From Rothia amarae (GTDB taxonomy: Bacteria; Actinomycetota; Actinomycetes; Actinomycetales; Micrococcaceae), in NCBI RefSeq assembly GCF_014705945.2, contig NZ_CP061538.1, forward strand, positions 2,046,001 to 2,110,000: a DNA stretch of 64,000 nt, read 5' to 3'. The position numbers and the translations under genes were made by a program. This document shows positions 42,987 through 52,491 of this stretch, one piece after another. How positions within the stretch are numbered: the first letter of the stretch is position 1; each line of letters starts with the position of its first letter. The notes under the pieces are model-generated. The model worked only from the letters and a program-made list of their open reading frames with translations. It had not been told where the DNA came from and ran no database searches.

Positions 42987-44549
42987 CTAGGCAACTAGAA
43001 GGTGAGGGGTGAGAAGTACCGCTTCTACCAGTCGGTAGACTTCACCTTCGTTCGCAATAACTTCGTTGCCTGCGTTACGAGTTTCAGCCGCCTGGACGCT
43101 ATTGCGCGTGATGGCATAGACGGCTATAGAATTCACGATTTCGGTGTTGTTCGCCGCGTACCCGGTGAGGTATTCGAAGGTCTTCCGCGCCGCATCTTGA
43201 GCGGTGGTCTTGCCCAGGGTGATACCGATTTTGTCTGACCAAACGATGGTGTTGGCCCAGCGTCTCATGGAGGAGAGGTCGGATGCACCGTCCCACTTCG
43301 AAATGTAATCGGTGTAGCGTCCAAATTGGGTGAGCATTCCGTAGTTCACTGAGTTAATCCACGAATCCGCATCCAGGGAGTATCCGTTGGTTGCTGGTGC
43401 ATCAAAGGGAAGCCCGCAGTTGTATTTCAAGGTCATGAACATCTTGTACAAGACCTTGTCGATGGCAGAGGTATCCGAAAGATTATGGGTGCCTTTGAGT
43501 TCCAGCTTTCCTGATGCCATCAGCGAACACAGTACTTCCCAGGGGCGGCGGATGGTTTTACCGCCGGAGTGAAGGAACTCAGAAGACGTAAACAGCTCAC
43601 GCAGGACAGGGCGGATAGCGGTATCGTTGGCAACGTAGGTGGTCGCCAACCGCTGCGCAAGTGCCTCATAGTTCTGATCTTGGCCTACGAAGAACTGGAT
43701 GAGACGGCGGGCGATGCGCAACCCGGTATAGCGGTCATGTGCCAGGTAATCGGTCAGTTCCCGAATAGTGCGGTACATGTCTGCGGCCGTTGAACCACCG
43801 TTGCGGAAAGTCTTTCCGACAACCTTGATAGGACCAAAAATATGTAGGTCGGGTCGTGCCTCTTTGAACTCATAATTGGTGTTACCGCCCAAGCCAGTGA
43901 GCAACTTTGCCACGTTAATGACGTCGGTTTGGGTGTATCCCTTTTCAGGACCCCAGCTGTGCAGTTCCATGAGCTCACGACCCATATTCTCGTTGAGCGC
44001 ATACCGGTTGTTGGTGTTGTTATCCAAGAACAGCGCCATGGTCTGTGAGCAAGTCATGTTGTAGAGAAGGTCTGAATATTTGCCCAGAGCACCCTCGAAC
44101 AAGATGCCTACGTAGTCGTGGTATCCATTAGGAGCCTTTTCGATGGTGACAGCCAACATGTCTGCCCAGAACTGCGCCATCTTGCCTTCGAGATGCTTGT
44201 TGGAACGCCAGAGGCGGTGCAGGGCAGACTGCAACACGTAAACGCTGACGTCGTAGGGGTGGTTTTTAGCACCGCGCTGATAGGTATCCCAGAAGTTTTT
44301 ATCGCGGGTTTTACCACCGGCGGGTTTGATAAAAGTAGAGGGGAAGAGTGCTTTACGTTCAGTTTCATAGCGAGTGCTCTCGCTGATGCGCTCGGGGTAA
44401 AGTTGCTGTTCGACCCAGGCGGAGGGCCCAATTTTTTCGATGTACTGAGCTAGCTCGCGACTAGGTGCAGTTGCGAGCTTACGCGCATAAAACCAGCCGG
44501 TTGAGCTGGTCAAAGTTGTTCCGGTCAAATACGGGGAGACGAAGTCCAT
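42987..44549 (-). CDS. DUF1800-domain protein
   Basis: A 520-residue protein with the family pattern: WVEQQLYPERI at the N-terminus, MAQFWADMLAVTIEK near the middle, and NENMGRELMELHSWGPEKGYTQ, RRLIQFFVGQDQNYEALAQRL. DUF1800 proteins nearly always pair with DUF1501. The ATG at 44549 (MDFVSPYLTGT) is taken as start, since the upstream in-frame stretch of 50 residues has no family match. There is no clear signal peptide, so export may depend on the partner. Role unknown. Confidence 0.82.
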   Translation of the reverse strand: MDFVSPYLTGTTLTSSTGWFYARKLATAPSRELAQYIEKIGPSAWVEQQLYPERISESTRYETERKALFPSTFIKPAGGKTRDKNFWDTYQRGAKNHPYDVSVYVLQSALHRLWRSNKHLEGKMAQFWADMLAVTIEKAPNGYHDYVGILFEGALGKYSDLLYNMTCSQTMALFLDNNTNNRYALNENMGRELMELHSWGPEKGYTQTDVINVAKLLTGLGGNTNYEFKEARPDLHIFGPIKVVGKTFRNGGSTAADMYRTIRELTDYLAHDRYTGLRIARRLIQFFVGQDQNYEALAQRLATTYVANDTAIRPVLRELFTSSEFLHSGGKTIRRPWEVLCSLMASGKLELKGTHNLSDTSAIDKVLYKMFMTLKYNCGLPFDAPATNGYSLDADSWINSVNYGMLTQFGRYTDYISKWDGASDLSSMRRWANTIVWSDKIGITLGKTTAQDAARKTFEYLTGYAANNTEIVNSIAVYAITRNSVQAAETRNAGNEVIANEGEVYRLVEAVLLTPHLLVA

Positions 44550-44876
44550 GGTGTTCTTCGGCCTTTGCACTAGGGAATGATTGGCCTCTAAGGGATGCGA
44601 TATGTGAGGTGCTTTGAGTACCTCAAGTAACGAGAGAAATGATGATTCACTTCGAGGGGATAACCCGATATACCCAAAGCGCTTGAAACGATACCGCATT
44701 TGGCTTTGACTAGGGCGCTTATCCCATTAATGGGGACTAATGTCCCTATCTGGGGGACTATCGGCTAGGAGAGATACTCTCAGGTCCTTTTGTCTTCTTC
44801 CCTCATACGTCCCCCTAACTGATTGGAGCTCTCTAGAAGGACGGCAAAGGTTACCTTTCCGCTAAGTTTTGAGAGC
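44550..44876. other. Intergenic region before the DUF1800 gene
   Basis: A 327-bp gap that must carry the DUF1800-DUF1501 promoter. A GGGGACTA repeat (about 44731-44738 and again near 44753) appears as two direct copies and may be an operator. No gene or strong hairpin is seen here, and no terminator for the glycosyltransferase gene was recognised. Confidence 0.35.
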
Positions 44877-46124
44877 TCAGTGCACATCACTCTCATCCCA
44901 ACCTGCAAAAAATCCCTCTAGACGAATGGGCTCTTCGTATTCTTGCCACCGGGCCGTTACCTCCGCTGGGATAGCACCTTCACCACTTTGATAATGAGTT
45001 GTAGCCAACGCCCGGAAACGTGCACTGGTTACCTGTGCCACCGTGCGTCCATTGTGGTTTTTGAGGACGACGTTCCCACCGAGTCCCTCGGTATCTCGAA
45101 CCAGCACAAAGCCTTGCGTATCTTCTGCTTCAGGATGCACCGGCGCACTCAACCGCATCTGAAAACGGGCGCGTTCCATTAGCTTCATATCGTCTGAGCC
45201 CTTTATTTTCACTCTGGGGTCGGCAGCAAAAAGTCCTGCTTCTTCACCCTCGCCAGGCAATACCACGTGGGTATCCGACTGCGCCAGCCAACCGATTATC
45301 ACGGCATCGGCAACTCCCGCCGGCCAGGTGGAGTAATCGGCAGGGAAAAGAACCACGGTATCGGGAACCTCAAAAAATGCCTGGGACGGGCGCGCCAGCG
45401 GATGCGTAACCCGCCGCGCTAATGCGCGCGTCTCCACATTCTTTTGCGCATACGCCTGCTCTTTATCTTCGTGGCGAGCGCCCCAATCGTTCTCTGGGTG
45501 GTCGGCAATGGCTGAAGGTTGATGAATAAATTGGGCGCCGGCGTTCCAACACCGCCAGGCAAATTCCCAGTCCTCTCCCCCGTAACCCACGATGGTGGCA
45601 TCGAAACCACCAACACGTTCAAAGAAGGCTCGGGAGCAGGTCAGTACGGCTGAGATGATGAACCGCCAGGAGGAATCATCGGCATCGAGTAAGTCATCGG
45701 TGGCTTGCCATGCTTCATGGAGCCATCGAGGTTCTTGCCCATCGGAATGCAGGCGGGTACCGACCACCACCGCCAGCGGGTCTTTTTTCACGGGGGCAAC
45801 GGCGCTGCTCACATAATCGGGGCGAGGCACGGTATCCCCATCAATAAAGGCGAGGATTTCTCCGCTGGCTGCAGCGGCTCCCAGGTTGCGGGCGGCTGCC
45901 GCTCGAAAGCCCCGATTTTCCTGGCGGACGATTCGAACGGGAGTCTCTATCCTTTCGGGGATAAGGGGCGGCTGCGTCGAACCGTCATCAGCTACGATGC
46001 ATTCGAGACGACCGGAGTAGGTTTGCGCATCCAGGGCTTCGAGGAGCCGGTTGAACCCTTCTTGGTTCTCAAAGTAGGGCACCACGACCGAAACGCTGGG
46101 CAAGCTGTGCGTTGTTTTAGCCAA
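44877..46124 (-). CDS. Glycosyltransferase family 2 protein
   Basis: A 415-residue GT-A enzyme. SVVVPYFENQEGFNRLLEAL and IVADDGSTQ lie at the N-terminus; FIDGDTVPRPDYV carries the DxD-type metal site and GGEDWEFAWRCW the acceptor loop. It transfers a sugar from a nucleotide donor, probably to a surface glycan. TTG start at 46124, preceded by GGGAGGG, overlaps the upstream gene by eight bases. Last gene of a three-gene leftward arm (WcbI, GT, GT2). Confidence 0.88.
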   Translation of the reverse strand: MAKTTHSLPSVSVVVPYFENQEGFNRLLEALDAQTYSGRLECIVADDGSTQPPLIPERIETPVRIVRQENRGFRAAAARNLGAAAASGEILAFIDGDTVPRPDYVSSAVAPVKKDPLAVVVGTRLHSDGQEPRWLHEAWQATDDLLDADDSSWRFIISAVLTCSRAFFERVGGFDATIVGYGGEDWEFAWRCWNAGAQFIHQPSAIADHPENDWGARHEDKEQAYAQKNVETRALARRVTHPLARPSQAFFEVPDTVVLFPADYSTWPAGVADAVIIGWLAQSDTHVVLPGEGEEAGLFAADPRVKIKGSDDMKLMERARFQMRLSAPVHPEAEDTQGFVLVRDTEGLGGNVVLKNHNGRTVAQVTSARFRALATTHYQSGEGAIPAEVTARWQEYEEPIRLEGFFAGWDESDVH

Positions 46125-47160
46125 GAGAACCCTCCCATTCTGCCCGAAAGGCAGCGGCGACGTCGCGCCACGTCCAGTCGGTGGGTGGTTCAGTGGCGAG
46201 CGCGAAATCAGCGGGGAGATGCTCTACCGCTTGCCTCCACCGGTCATCAGCCACCAACACAATGAAGTCACCCCAACGGTCTGCCAGTTCCCGGCTATAG
46301 GCGGTGTCTGCCACCAGCACGCGCGGTCCTAAACTAATCCACTTCATCAGTGACCCCGAAGCAGAGAAATGCCGGTGGGCGCAGACGGGAATTTCGGTGG
46401 CGAGCATATGCCGCTCCAGTTCTTCCTCAGGCAAAAAACCGGTGACGCTAAATTTCACGCCTGCACGATGGGCGGCGTCGTTGAGTTCGTCAACGAGATC
46501 GTCGTGACCTGCAGAAACCCCACCCAAAGCGCGGACGCACGCGCCGGTACCTGCCAGAGACTCAATGAGCTCGCGGTGCCCTTTGCCGGGGTAGAGAAAA
46601 CCCATGACTGCTAGCTGTGGATAATCTCTTTCTGCACCGGATGCCCCTGCAGAACCTTTGAGGCGCTGCTGTAGTTTTTGTACCTGTTCTGCATTGATTT
46701 TTTCGCGCTCAGACTGGCTCAGTACCGGTTGAGGTAGTGGTAACGGGATGACAACCGGGCGCACATCGCTACCCTGCTCAGCAAAGAATCCTGCCTCATG
46801 CTGGGAGTTGACCGTCACGACGTCGGCAAGTTCGCCCAGTCGGAGATAGGCTCCAGCTCGCTCTTGAAAACGTTCCGCACCTTCCTGGGGCTGGGGAATA
46901 TCGTGAAAGGAGATGCTAAGCGGCGCTCCTCCGGCAACCCTTTCCACTCGTTCAACGGCTGCCTGAGGATTTTCGCCCCAGAGATGGTCGGTGAAGCAAA
47001 GGTGCACGCCAGAGGAAAAATCTAGAGATAACGCTTCCTCCAGTTCCGCCGCCGTTTCAAAGCGAAGCGGGGTAACTCCCATCTCATCGCTGAGGCGGAG
47101 AGCGTACTCCACGACTCCGTGTTTTTCGGGACCTACCACGAGATGCTGTGGCTCTTTCAT
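46117..47160 (-). CDS. GT4-like glycosyltransferase of the glycan cluster
   Basis: A 347-residue GT-B-like protein: HLCFTDHLWG and DVVTVNSQHEAGFF in the N-terminal Rossmann half, and MGFLYPGKGHRELIESLAG in the C-terminal half with VCAHRHFSASGSLMKWISLG as donor-binding segment. The fit to GT family 1/4 is by pattern only; the usual EX7E motif is weak. ATG preceded by AGAGGG overlaps the WcbI gene by four bases, so the leftward arm is a tight operon. Confidence 0.72.
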   Translation of the reverse strand: MKEPQHLVVGPEKHGVVEYALRLSDEMGVTPLRFETAAELEEALSLDFSSGVHLCFTDHLWGENPQAAVERVERVAGGAPLSISFHDIPQPQEGAERFQERAGAYLRLGELADVVTVNSQHEAGFFAEQGSDVRPVVIPLPLPQPVLSQSEREKINAEQVQKLQQRLKGSAGASGAERDYPQLAVMGFLYPGKGHRELIESLAGTGACVRALGGVSAGHDDLVDELNDAAHRAGVKFSVTGFLPEEELERHMLATEIPVCAHRHFSASGSLMKWISLGPRVLVADTAYSRELADRWGDFIVLVADDRWRQAVEHLPADFALATEPPTDWTWRDVAAAFRAEWEGSLG

Positions 47161-48197
47161 GCCCTCTTGCCTTTCGGCGCAGCAGAGACGGCCGGTTCCG
47201 AAGAGTCCCCAGGATTATCCGGCACCTCAAAACCCAAGAGAGTCAAGAGTTCCCCGTGGCGATTCAGAGCAGCCTGCACCACCTCGGGGTGCTCTTCATA
47301 GAATTTCAATTGAGCTTCCCGAATTTCCTCAGCATCTATCACCTCGCCATTTTCAGTCCATTCGCCCCGGCGCACTTTCGCGCCCAGCGCCTGCGCCGCC
47401 TGCTCATCAATCGGAGATTGTAAGTGCCCCAAGAGTTCCTCGTCCGGTAGCTGCACCTTATGAGCCTCAGCCAGCTGAGGGTCAATCGCCCGCAGTACCC
47501 GATGGGCAAGCGCGGCAAGCGTTTCATTAGAAGGATGATTGAGCGTATGCCACACGGGAATATCGAGCAGAGTATCGGAGATAGACACACAACCGTGAGC
47601 GCGCTCGCGGCTTGCAAGTTGCTCCACCGTTTGGTTCAGGGCACCGCCGAAGTCAGGGGTGCCAGGACGTGATAGCTGCGCGTGCTCAGCGATGAGGCGC
47701 AGGTCGTGGTAGGGCACCACCGGCGGGTTCAAGGCGGGATTCTGCGGCGAACGCACAATGGCGATATAGGGGTTCAGCGCATTGAAACGTAGAACAGGGA
47801 ACTTCACGACTCTCCCATGAGAAGGGAGGTATTGGGCAAGCTGGTCGGTACCGCAGGGCAAATCGCGGTAGTTATCGCGCACCGGCTGACTGATGAGCAC
47901 ATCCGTATCGGCCAAGAGATGGCGCACAAAAGGTAGGTCTGCTTCGTCCCACTCGTGAATAGGTGGAATACGGAAAGAGCGCACAGCACCGGTAGTTGCC
48001 AGCAGAATACGCAGAGATTCAGCCTGGCAATTACCCACCACAGCGACGCGCGGCGCGGAGATTGCGGCGTCGTGACTGGTTTCTAGATTGTCGGCAATTT
48101 CGCGGAGCTTATAGAACTCCCCAAAGTGATAGTCGCGAGGCGTGGGCGATTCACGGCGAAGTTCAAGGGCTAGTTCAGATGAATTGAGGTGTTTCAC
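47157..48197 (-). CDS. WcbI-family polysaccharide biosynthesis protein
   Basis: A 346-residue protein. VAVVGNCQAESLRILL (near residue 52) contains the GNCQ motif of the WcbI family, thought to be acetyltransferase-like in capsule synthesis. Next DVLISQPVRDNYRDLP and later HTLNHPSNETLAALAHRVL. It opens the leftward arm. GTG start with a TAAGAT about nine bases upstream, so a very short leader. The C-terminal tail is Lys/Ala-rich. Its acceptor sugar is unknown. Confidence 0.78.
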   Translation of the reverse strand: MKHLNSSELALELRRESPTPRDYHFGEFYKLREIADNLETSHDAAISAPRVAVVGNCQAESLRILLATTGAVRSFRIPPIHEWDEADLPFVRHLLADTDVLISQPVRDNYRDLPCGTDQLAQYLPSHGRVVKFPVLRFNALNPYIAIVRSPQNPALNPPVVPYHDLRLIAEHAQLSRPGTPDFGGALNQTVEQLASRERAHGCVSISDTLLDIPVWHTLNHPSNETLAALAHRVLRAIDPQLAEAHKVQLPDEELLGHLQSPIDEQAAQALGAKVRRGEWTENGEVIDAEEIREAQLKFYEEHPEVVQAALNRHGELLTLLGFEVPDNPGDSSEPAVSAAPKGKRA

Positions 48198-48366
48198 GGC
48201 GGCCTTATCTTATGGGTGCGCGGGGCTGAGAACTGCGTTCGTAAGAAGTAGAAAATTAGCCCACATATATTTCATCATCATACTTCCTAAAATAGCGTAA
48301 AGTGGTATATACAACATTTGAGACGAGTGAATTCTTGCTCGGCGTGAGTGAAAGGAATTCGCGCTC
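48198..48366. promoter_or_regulatory. Divergent promoter region of the glycan cluster
   Basis: 169 bp between the two arms of the cluster. TAAGAT (minus strand, 48207-48212) and TATATA (48308-48313, plus strand) are possible -10 elements for the two arms; the segment around 48240-48320 is AT-rich. One shared regulator would switch both arms. Confidence 0.5.
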
Positions 48367-50493
48367 TTGGCTCTTCTATCTATACCTTCTGAGCACCCCT
48401 ACGTGCGCTCGATTTACCCCCGCGCGATAGCTCACGACGTCCCCGTTCTCGACGATCCGATTCTCGATCCTGCAGAACCGGCACGCTGGTGGCCCCACCC
48501 AGCTTTTGAACGTCAGTGGTGGGAGAACAATACCGCCGATACGCCTCGCCATCTCAAAGATTCGATTACAGCGGTACACGTTCATTTTGGTTTTGAGCAC
48601 CTCAGCGTGGAGCAAACCCAAGATTTCATCGATACGCTCAGAGACCAGCGCATTCCACTGATTCTTACCGTGCACGATATTGATAACCCGCATTTGGCAG
48701 ACCAGAGCGATTACCACCGCCAGCTTGCTATTTTGCTAGGCGACGCCGCTCGGATTTTCACGCTCACCGAGTTAGCTAAAAACCGCCTGGTCACAGAATT
48801 TTCAGTGCGTGCCGCGCGCATCAGGGTAGCTCCCCACCCGCGCGTCGTACCTTCAAGTGAACTACCTGCACCCGCCGCTGGTGAGGGCGTGGGCGTATTT
48901 CTCAAATCAGTGCGCAGCAACGTAATTCACGACTTTACTTTCTACCGGGATATTGCCGCCGAATGTGCCAAACGCAGTCAATCTTTCCGGGTTTTTATTC
49001 ACCGGGACCAAGCGGAATCAGAACTTTTCCGCCAGCTAGAGAGCTACCCCGGCATCGAGTTGATTGCCCACGATGAGATGAGCGATTCCCAACTATATGC
49101 AGCAGTTGCCGGATGCGCCGCCGTCATTCTGCCCTACCGCGGCGGTACCCACTCAGGGTGGCTGGAGATGTGTCGCGATCTCGACGTGCCAGTAGCCGTA
49201 CCCGATTGCGGATGCTTTGCCGGACAAGCGGATTCTGCCGACGCGGTACGGGTTTTCCCCACCGGCGACGGGCACCAGGCGGGAATCGCTGCAGCAGAAC
49301 TAGCCCAGACCGGTCACATACCTTTTTCCGGCGACCGCGACGCCCAGCAAAAAGAGATAGTAGCTTTGCACCGGCACATCTACGAAGCACTACTAGGGCC
49401 CTCTCTAAACATTGCGCTGATTGGCCCCGCCCGCTTCCCTATCAAGGAACCCTACGCCGGCGGACTAGAAGCATTCTGCGCCCTCATCGTAGAAGCGTTC
49501 CGCTCCTACGGCCACCGCGTAGATTTCTACGCCGCCCAAGGATCGGAGGGCAACTGTCCAGCCGTCGAATTTCCCGGGGTGAACTGGGAAGGACACGAAG
49601 ATGACCAAACCGATCACACCTACCCACCGGGTGAAAGAGAAAAAGAAGACGCCGTTTTTAAGCAGCTACGCGAACATCTAGAAGCGGATCTTGCGGCAGG
49701 GCGAATCGACGTCATTCACAACAACAGCCTGCACCCCGAATTCTTTGGCACCGCCGTCGCGCCCTCGATGGTCACGACCTTGCACACTCCCATGCTGGAC
49801 GATTTACAAGAAAGTATTGACGAGGGAGTCCAGACCGAATGGGGCGCGGGGCTCTTTGCTGCGGTCAGCGCTGTTACCGCATCTACATGGAATTTGCCCA
49901 CCCCCGCGTGCATTATTCCCAACGGAATCGACGACCGCCTGTGGAAACTCGGCCCCGGCGGTGAGCGCGCCATCTGGTTTGGGCGCATCACACCCGAAAA
50001 AGGACCGCACTTCGCCATCGACGCCGCGCGCCAGCTCGGTCTGCCGCTCACCCTGGTGGGCAGATTGGGCACACCGCGCTACTTCGAAGAAGAAATTAGG
50101 CCCCGTCTAGGCGAAGATATTGAGCTGCTCGGTAGCACCAGCCAAAGCCACCTCAACGAGCTAGTAGGAGCCAGCGCCGTCTCCTTCGTTACACCCCAAT
50201 GGGACGAACCGTTCGGCATGGTCGTCATCGAATCCATGGCATGCGGCACCCCAGCCGTCTCCTTTGCCCGCGGCGGAATCCCCGCCATTTTGAGCCCCTT
50301 CCCCCAGCTTTTAGTAGAACCCCAAGACGGCGCAGACGGGCTCGCCCGCGCCGCCCGCCAGGCACTCACCATGAACCGACAGGAACTCTCCGACTGGGCC
50401 CGCTCAGAATTCAACAACCGCAGACTGGTCGAAAGATACACCGCGCTTTTCGCGCAGGTGATTGGGATAGCAACAGAAGAAGACGCAGCATGA
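48367..50493 (+). CDS. Tandem (two-module) GT-B glycosyltransferase
   Basis: A 708-residue protein of two glycosyltransferase-like modules. Module 1 (about 1-340) has HVHFGFEHLS, LTVHDIDNP and IFTLTELAKNRLV. Module 2 (from about 346, NIALIGPARFPIKEPYAGGLEAFC) is a standard GT4 with AIWFGRITPEKGPHFAIDAA and DEPFGMVVIESMACGTPAVSF, including the EX7E region. A bifunctional enzyme adding two sugars is a plausible reading. TTG start with AAAGGAATT upstream; stop overlaps the next start by four bases. Confidence 0.83.
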   Translation: MALLSIPSEHPYVRSIYPRAIAHDVPVLDDPILDPAEPARWWPHPAFERQWWENNTADTPRHLKDSITAVHVHFGFEHLSVEQTQDFIDTLRDQRIPLILTVHDIDNPHLADQSDYHRQLAILLGDAARIFTLTELAKNRLVTEFSVRAARIRVAPHPRVVPSSELPAPAAGEGVGVFLKSVRSNVIHDFTFYRDIAAECAKRSQSFRVFIHRDQAESELFRQLESYPGIELIAHDEMSDSQLYAAVAGCAAVILPYRGGTHSGWLEMCRDLDVPVAVPDCGCFAGQADSADAVRVFPTGDGHQAGIAAAELAQTGHIPFSGDRDAQQKEIVALHRHIYEALLGPSLNIALIGPARFPIKEPYAGGLEAFCALIVEAFRSYGHRVDFYAAQGSEGNCPAVEFPGVNWEGHEDDQTDHTYPPGEREKEDAVFKQLREHLEADLAAGRIDVIHNNSLHPEFFGTAVAPSMVTTLHTPMLDDLQESIDEGVQTEWGAGLFAAVSAVTASTWNLPTPACIIPNGIDDRLWKLGPGGERAIWFGRITPEKGPHFAIDAARQLGLPLTLVGRLGTPRYFEEEIRPRLGEDIELLGSTSQSHLNELVGASAVSFVTPQWDEPFGMVVIESMACGTPAVSFARGGIPAILSPFPQLLVEPQDGADGLARAARQALTMNRQELSDWARSEFNNRRLVERYTALFAQVIGIATEEDAA

Positions 50494-51491
50494 AACCTGT
50501 GATTGGCATGTACGCCCATCACCAGGGCGCCGGACATCTCCAACGGTGTAGGGCAATCGCGTCTGCTCTCGATGCTGAAGTCACCATTCTGTCATCCCTT
50601 ACCGATGCCGACGTCGTGTTGCCACTAGATGTTGACGATCCCTCCCCCGCCCAGGACGCCGAAGCTGGCGGAACTCTCCACTGGGTGCCCCTGCATGTGG
50701 CGGGTTTGCGCTCGCGCATGGCAATGATTGCTGGCTGGATTGAGAAGCATCAGCCCGACGTCTTTTTTGTAGATGTGTCGGTAGAGGTTGCTCTGCTGGT
50801 ACGCCTGATGGGCGTGCCGGTGGTAACCATAGCCATGCCCGGCAACCGCGACGACTTCCCCCACCAGTTACAGTACCGCCAAGCGGCTGCGCTGATTGCC
50901 GTCCAGCCACCGGGTTTAGAGACTCCCCCGCATCTGAAGGAGTTTGCCCATAAGTTACATGCTGTCGGTGGGATTTCCCGCTTTGAGAATCAGCGGTCTA
51001 GCGAGCCCGCCGTCTTTGAGGGGGCGGAACGAACCGCCGCCGTGATGCAGGGGCAGGGCGGCACAGAATGGACAAGCGAGTATTGGGAGGAAGTCCAGCG
51101 CGCCTGTTCTGACTGGAATTTTATTTTTCTTGGCGGCGATTACCGTGTGGAAAATCCGCTCCCTTACCTACAAGGCGCCAATGTGGTGATCAGCGCGGCA
51201 GGGCAAAATTCGGTAGCAGATATTGCGTTAGCCAATGTCAACGCGATATTTCTGCCGCAGCCCCGCCCTTTCGATGAGCAGTATGCCACCAGCAAGCTAT
51301 TGGAAGAATTGGGGATTGCCCAGGTTTTTGTTGACCTCCCCGCACCAGATTGCTGGCCAAAAATTTTAGAGAATGCCACGGCGACCGAGCCTCGGTGGGA
51401 ACGGTGGCAGATGAACGGAGCAGCTCAGCGTGCTGCTGCCGTCCTCGAAGAGGTAGCCCGCAGTGTAGCCCCGGCGCAGGAGAATTCATGA
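50490..51491 (+). CDS. Glycosyltransferase, MurG/GT28-like
   Basis: A 333-residue GT-B protein opening MKPVIGMYAHHQGAGHLQRCRAIASAL, and with a late YLQGANVVISAAGQNSVADIALANVNAIFLPQPRPFDEQ segment (shortened: VVISAAGQNSVADI) that forms the donor-binding side in GT28 enzymes. It probably uses a UDP-sugar. ATG at 50490 overlaps the preceding TGA by four bases, and its own stop overlaps the next gene in the same way. Second gene of the rightward arm. Confidence 0.8.
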   Translation: MKPVIGMYAHHQGAGHLQRCRAIASALDAEVTILSSLTDADVVLPLDVDDPSPAQDAEAGGTLHWVPLHVAGLRSRMAMIAGWIEKHQPDVFFVDVSVEVALLVRLMGVPVVTIAMPGNRDDFPHQLQYRQAAALIAVQPPGLETPPHLKEFAHKLHAVGGISRFENQRSSEPAVFEGAERTAAVMQGQGGTEWTSEYWEEVQRACSDWNFIFLGGDYRVENPLPYLQGANVVISAAGQNSVADIALANVNAIFLPQPRPFDEQYATSKLLEELGIAQVFVDLPAPDCWPKILENATATEPRWERWQMNGAAQRAAAVLEEVARSVAPAQENS

Positions 51492-52360
51492 CGACCGTAG
51501 TAACCCTTGCTGATTTCAACCGCCGGGAACGTGTAGTTGCCCAGCATGAATACTTGCTGCAGACCGCGCACGATGCGGGCGAAGAACCGCCCCGCCACGG
51601 TGTAGTTATTCTGGGACCGGAGAGGTTCGCGGTAGACGGCGTAGAGATTATTGCGCACCTTTCCGACCGCCAGCCCCACTTGGCAGCGGCACGCAACCTC
51701 GCCGGAGACTGGGCTACTGGCAGTGAATCGGGGCGGAGCAGGGCGAACGAAACTATCATCTTTCTCGACGCAGACTGTGTGCCGGGCTCTGATTTACTCC
51801 GCCGCTACCGACAGGCTCTAGAGCAGGAGCCGAGCGCGGTGGTCACCGGCCCCGTTACTTACTTGCAGGAGACTGATTCTCAGCTGGAACAGATTCGCGC
51901 CGGGGCACAGAGCCCCTCGTGGCTGGATCAGCTGCGCCAGCCACATCCCGCGCGGCCTGAGATAGAAGGGACGCAGCTGCGTAAAGCAACGGAGCAAGAG
52001 TACGACGTGTTTTGGTCGCTGACCTTCGCGCTCACTAGTGCAACGTGGCGGCGCATCCGCCGCTCGTGGGGTGGATTCGATGAGGATTTCCACGGCTACG
52101 GTGGGGAAGATACCGATTTTGGCTGGCAGATGCGTGAGCACGGTGTGCCCCTGTTTTGGGTAGGAGGTGCCGATGCGTTTCATGTGTGGCACCCGGTTTC
52201 ATCGCCGCCTTGGGAGCATCTGAACGACATCGTGGAGAACGCCAACCGCTTTTATGCCAAGTGGGGCAAATGGCCCATGAAGGATTGGCTAGATGCTTTT
52301 GAGCGCGACGGCGCCGTACAGCTCATGCCGACCGTAGGCAAATACGCGGTGGTGAAATAG
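51488..52360 (+). CDS. Glycosyltransferase family 2 protein of the rightward arm
   Basis: A 290-residue GT-A enzyme. FLDADCVPGSDLLRRY is the metal-binding DxD region and GGFDEDFHGYGGEDTDFGWQM the acceptor-site loop. AGGAG precedes the ATG. It resembles the leftward GT2 (44877-46124) in these motifs, which suggests related acceptors. Last gene in the cluster; no terminator recognised within 130 bp. Confidence 0.87.
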   Translation: MTTVVTLADFNRRERVVAQHEYLLQTAHDAGEEPPRHGVVILGPERFAVDGVEIIAHLSDRQPHLAAARNLAGDWATGSESGRSRANETIIFLDADCVPGSDLLRRYRQALEQEPSAVVTGPVTYLQETDSQLEQIRAGAQSPSWLDQLRQPHPARPEIEGTQLRKATEQEYDVFWSLTFALTSATWRRIRRSWGGFDEDFHGYGGEDTDFGWQMREHGVPLFWVGGADAFHVWHPVSSPPWEHLNDIVENANRFYAKWGKWPMKDWLDAFERDGAVQLMPTVGKYAVVK

Positions 52361-52491
52361 AGCTGTTATGAGTATTCTGCCTTACCAAGGTTGATTTATA
52401 TGGTTTTGTTTACCTTTCCAGAAGGTTGGACCTTTGTTCGTCTGCCTCGATAATTTTTTCTAGGGTATTTCACAGCAGAAATTATGAGATG

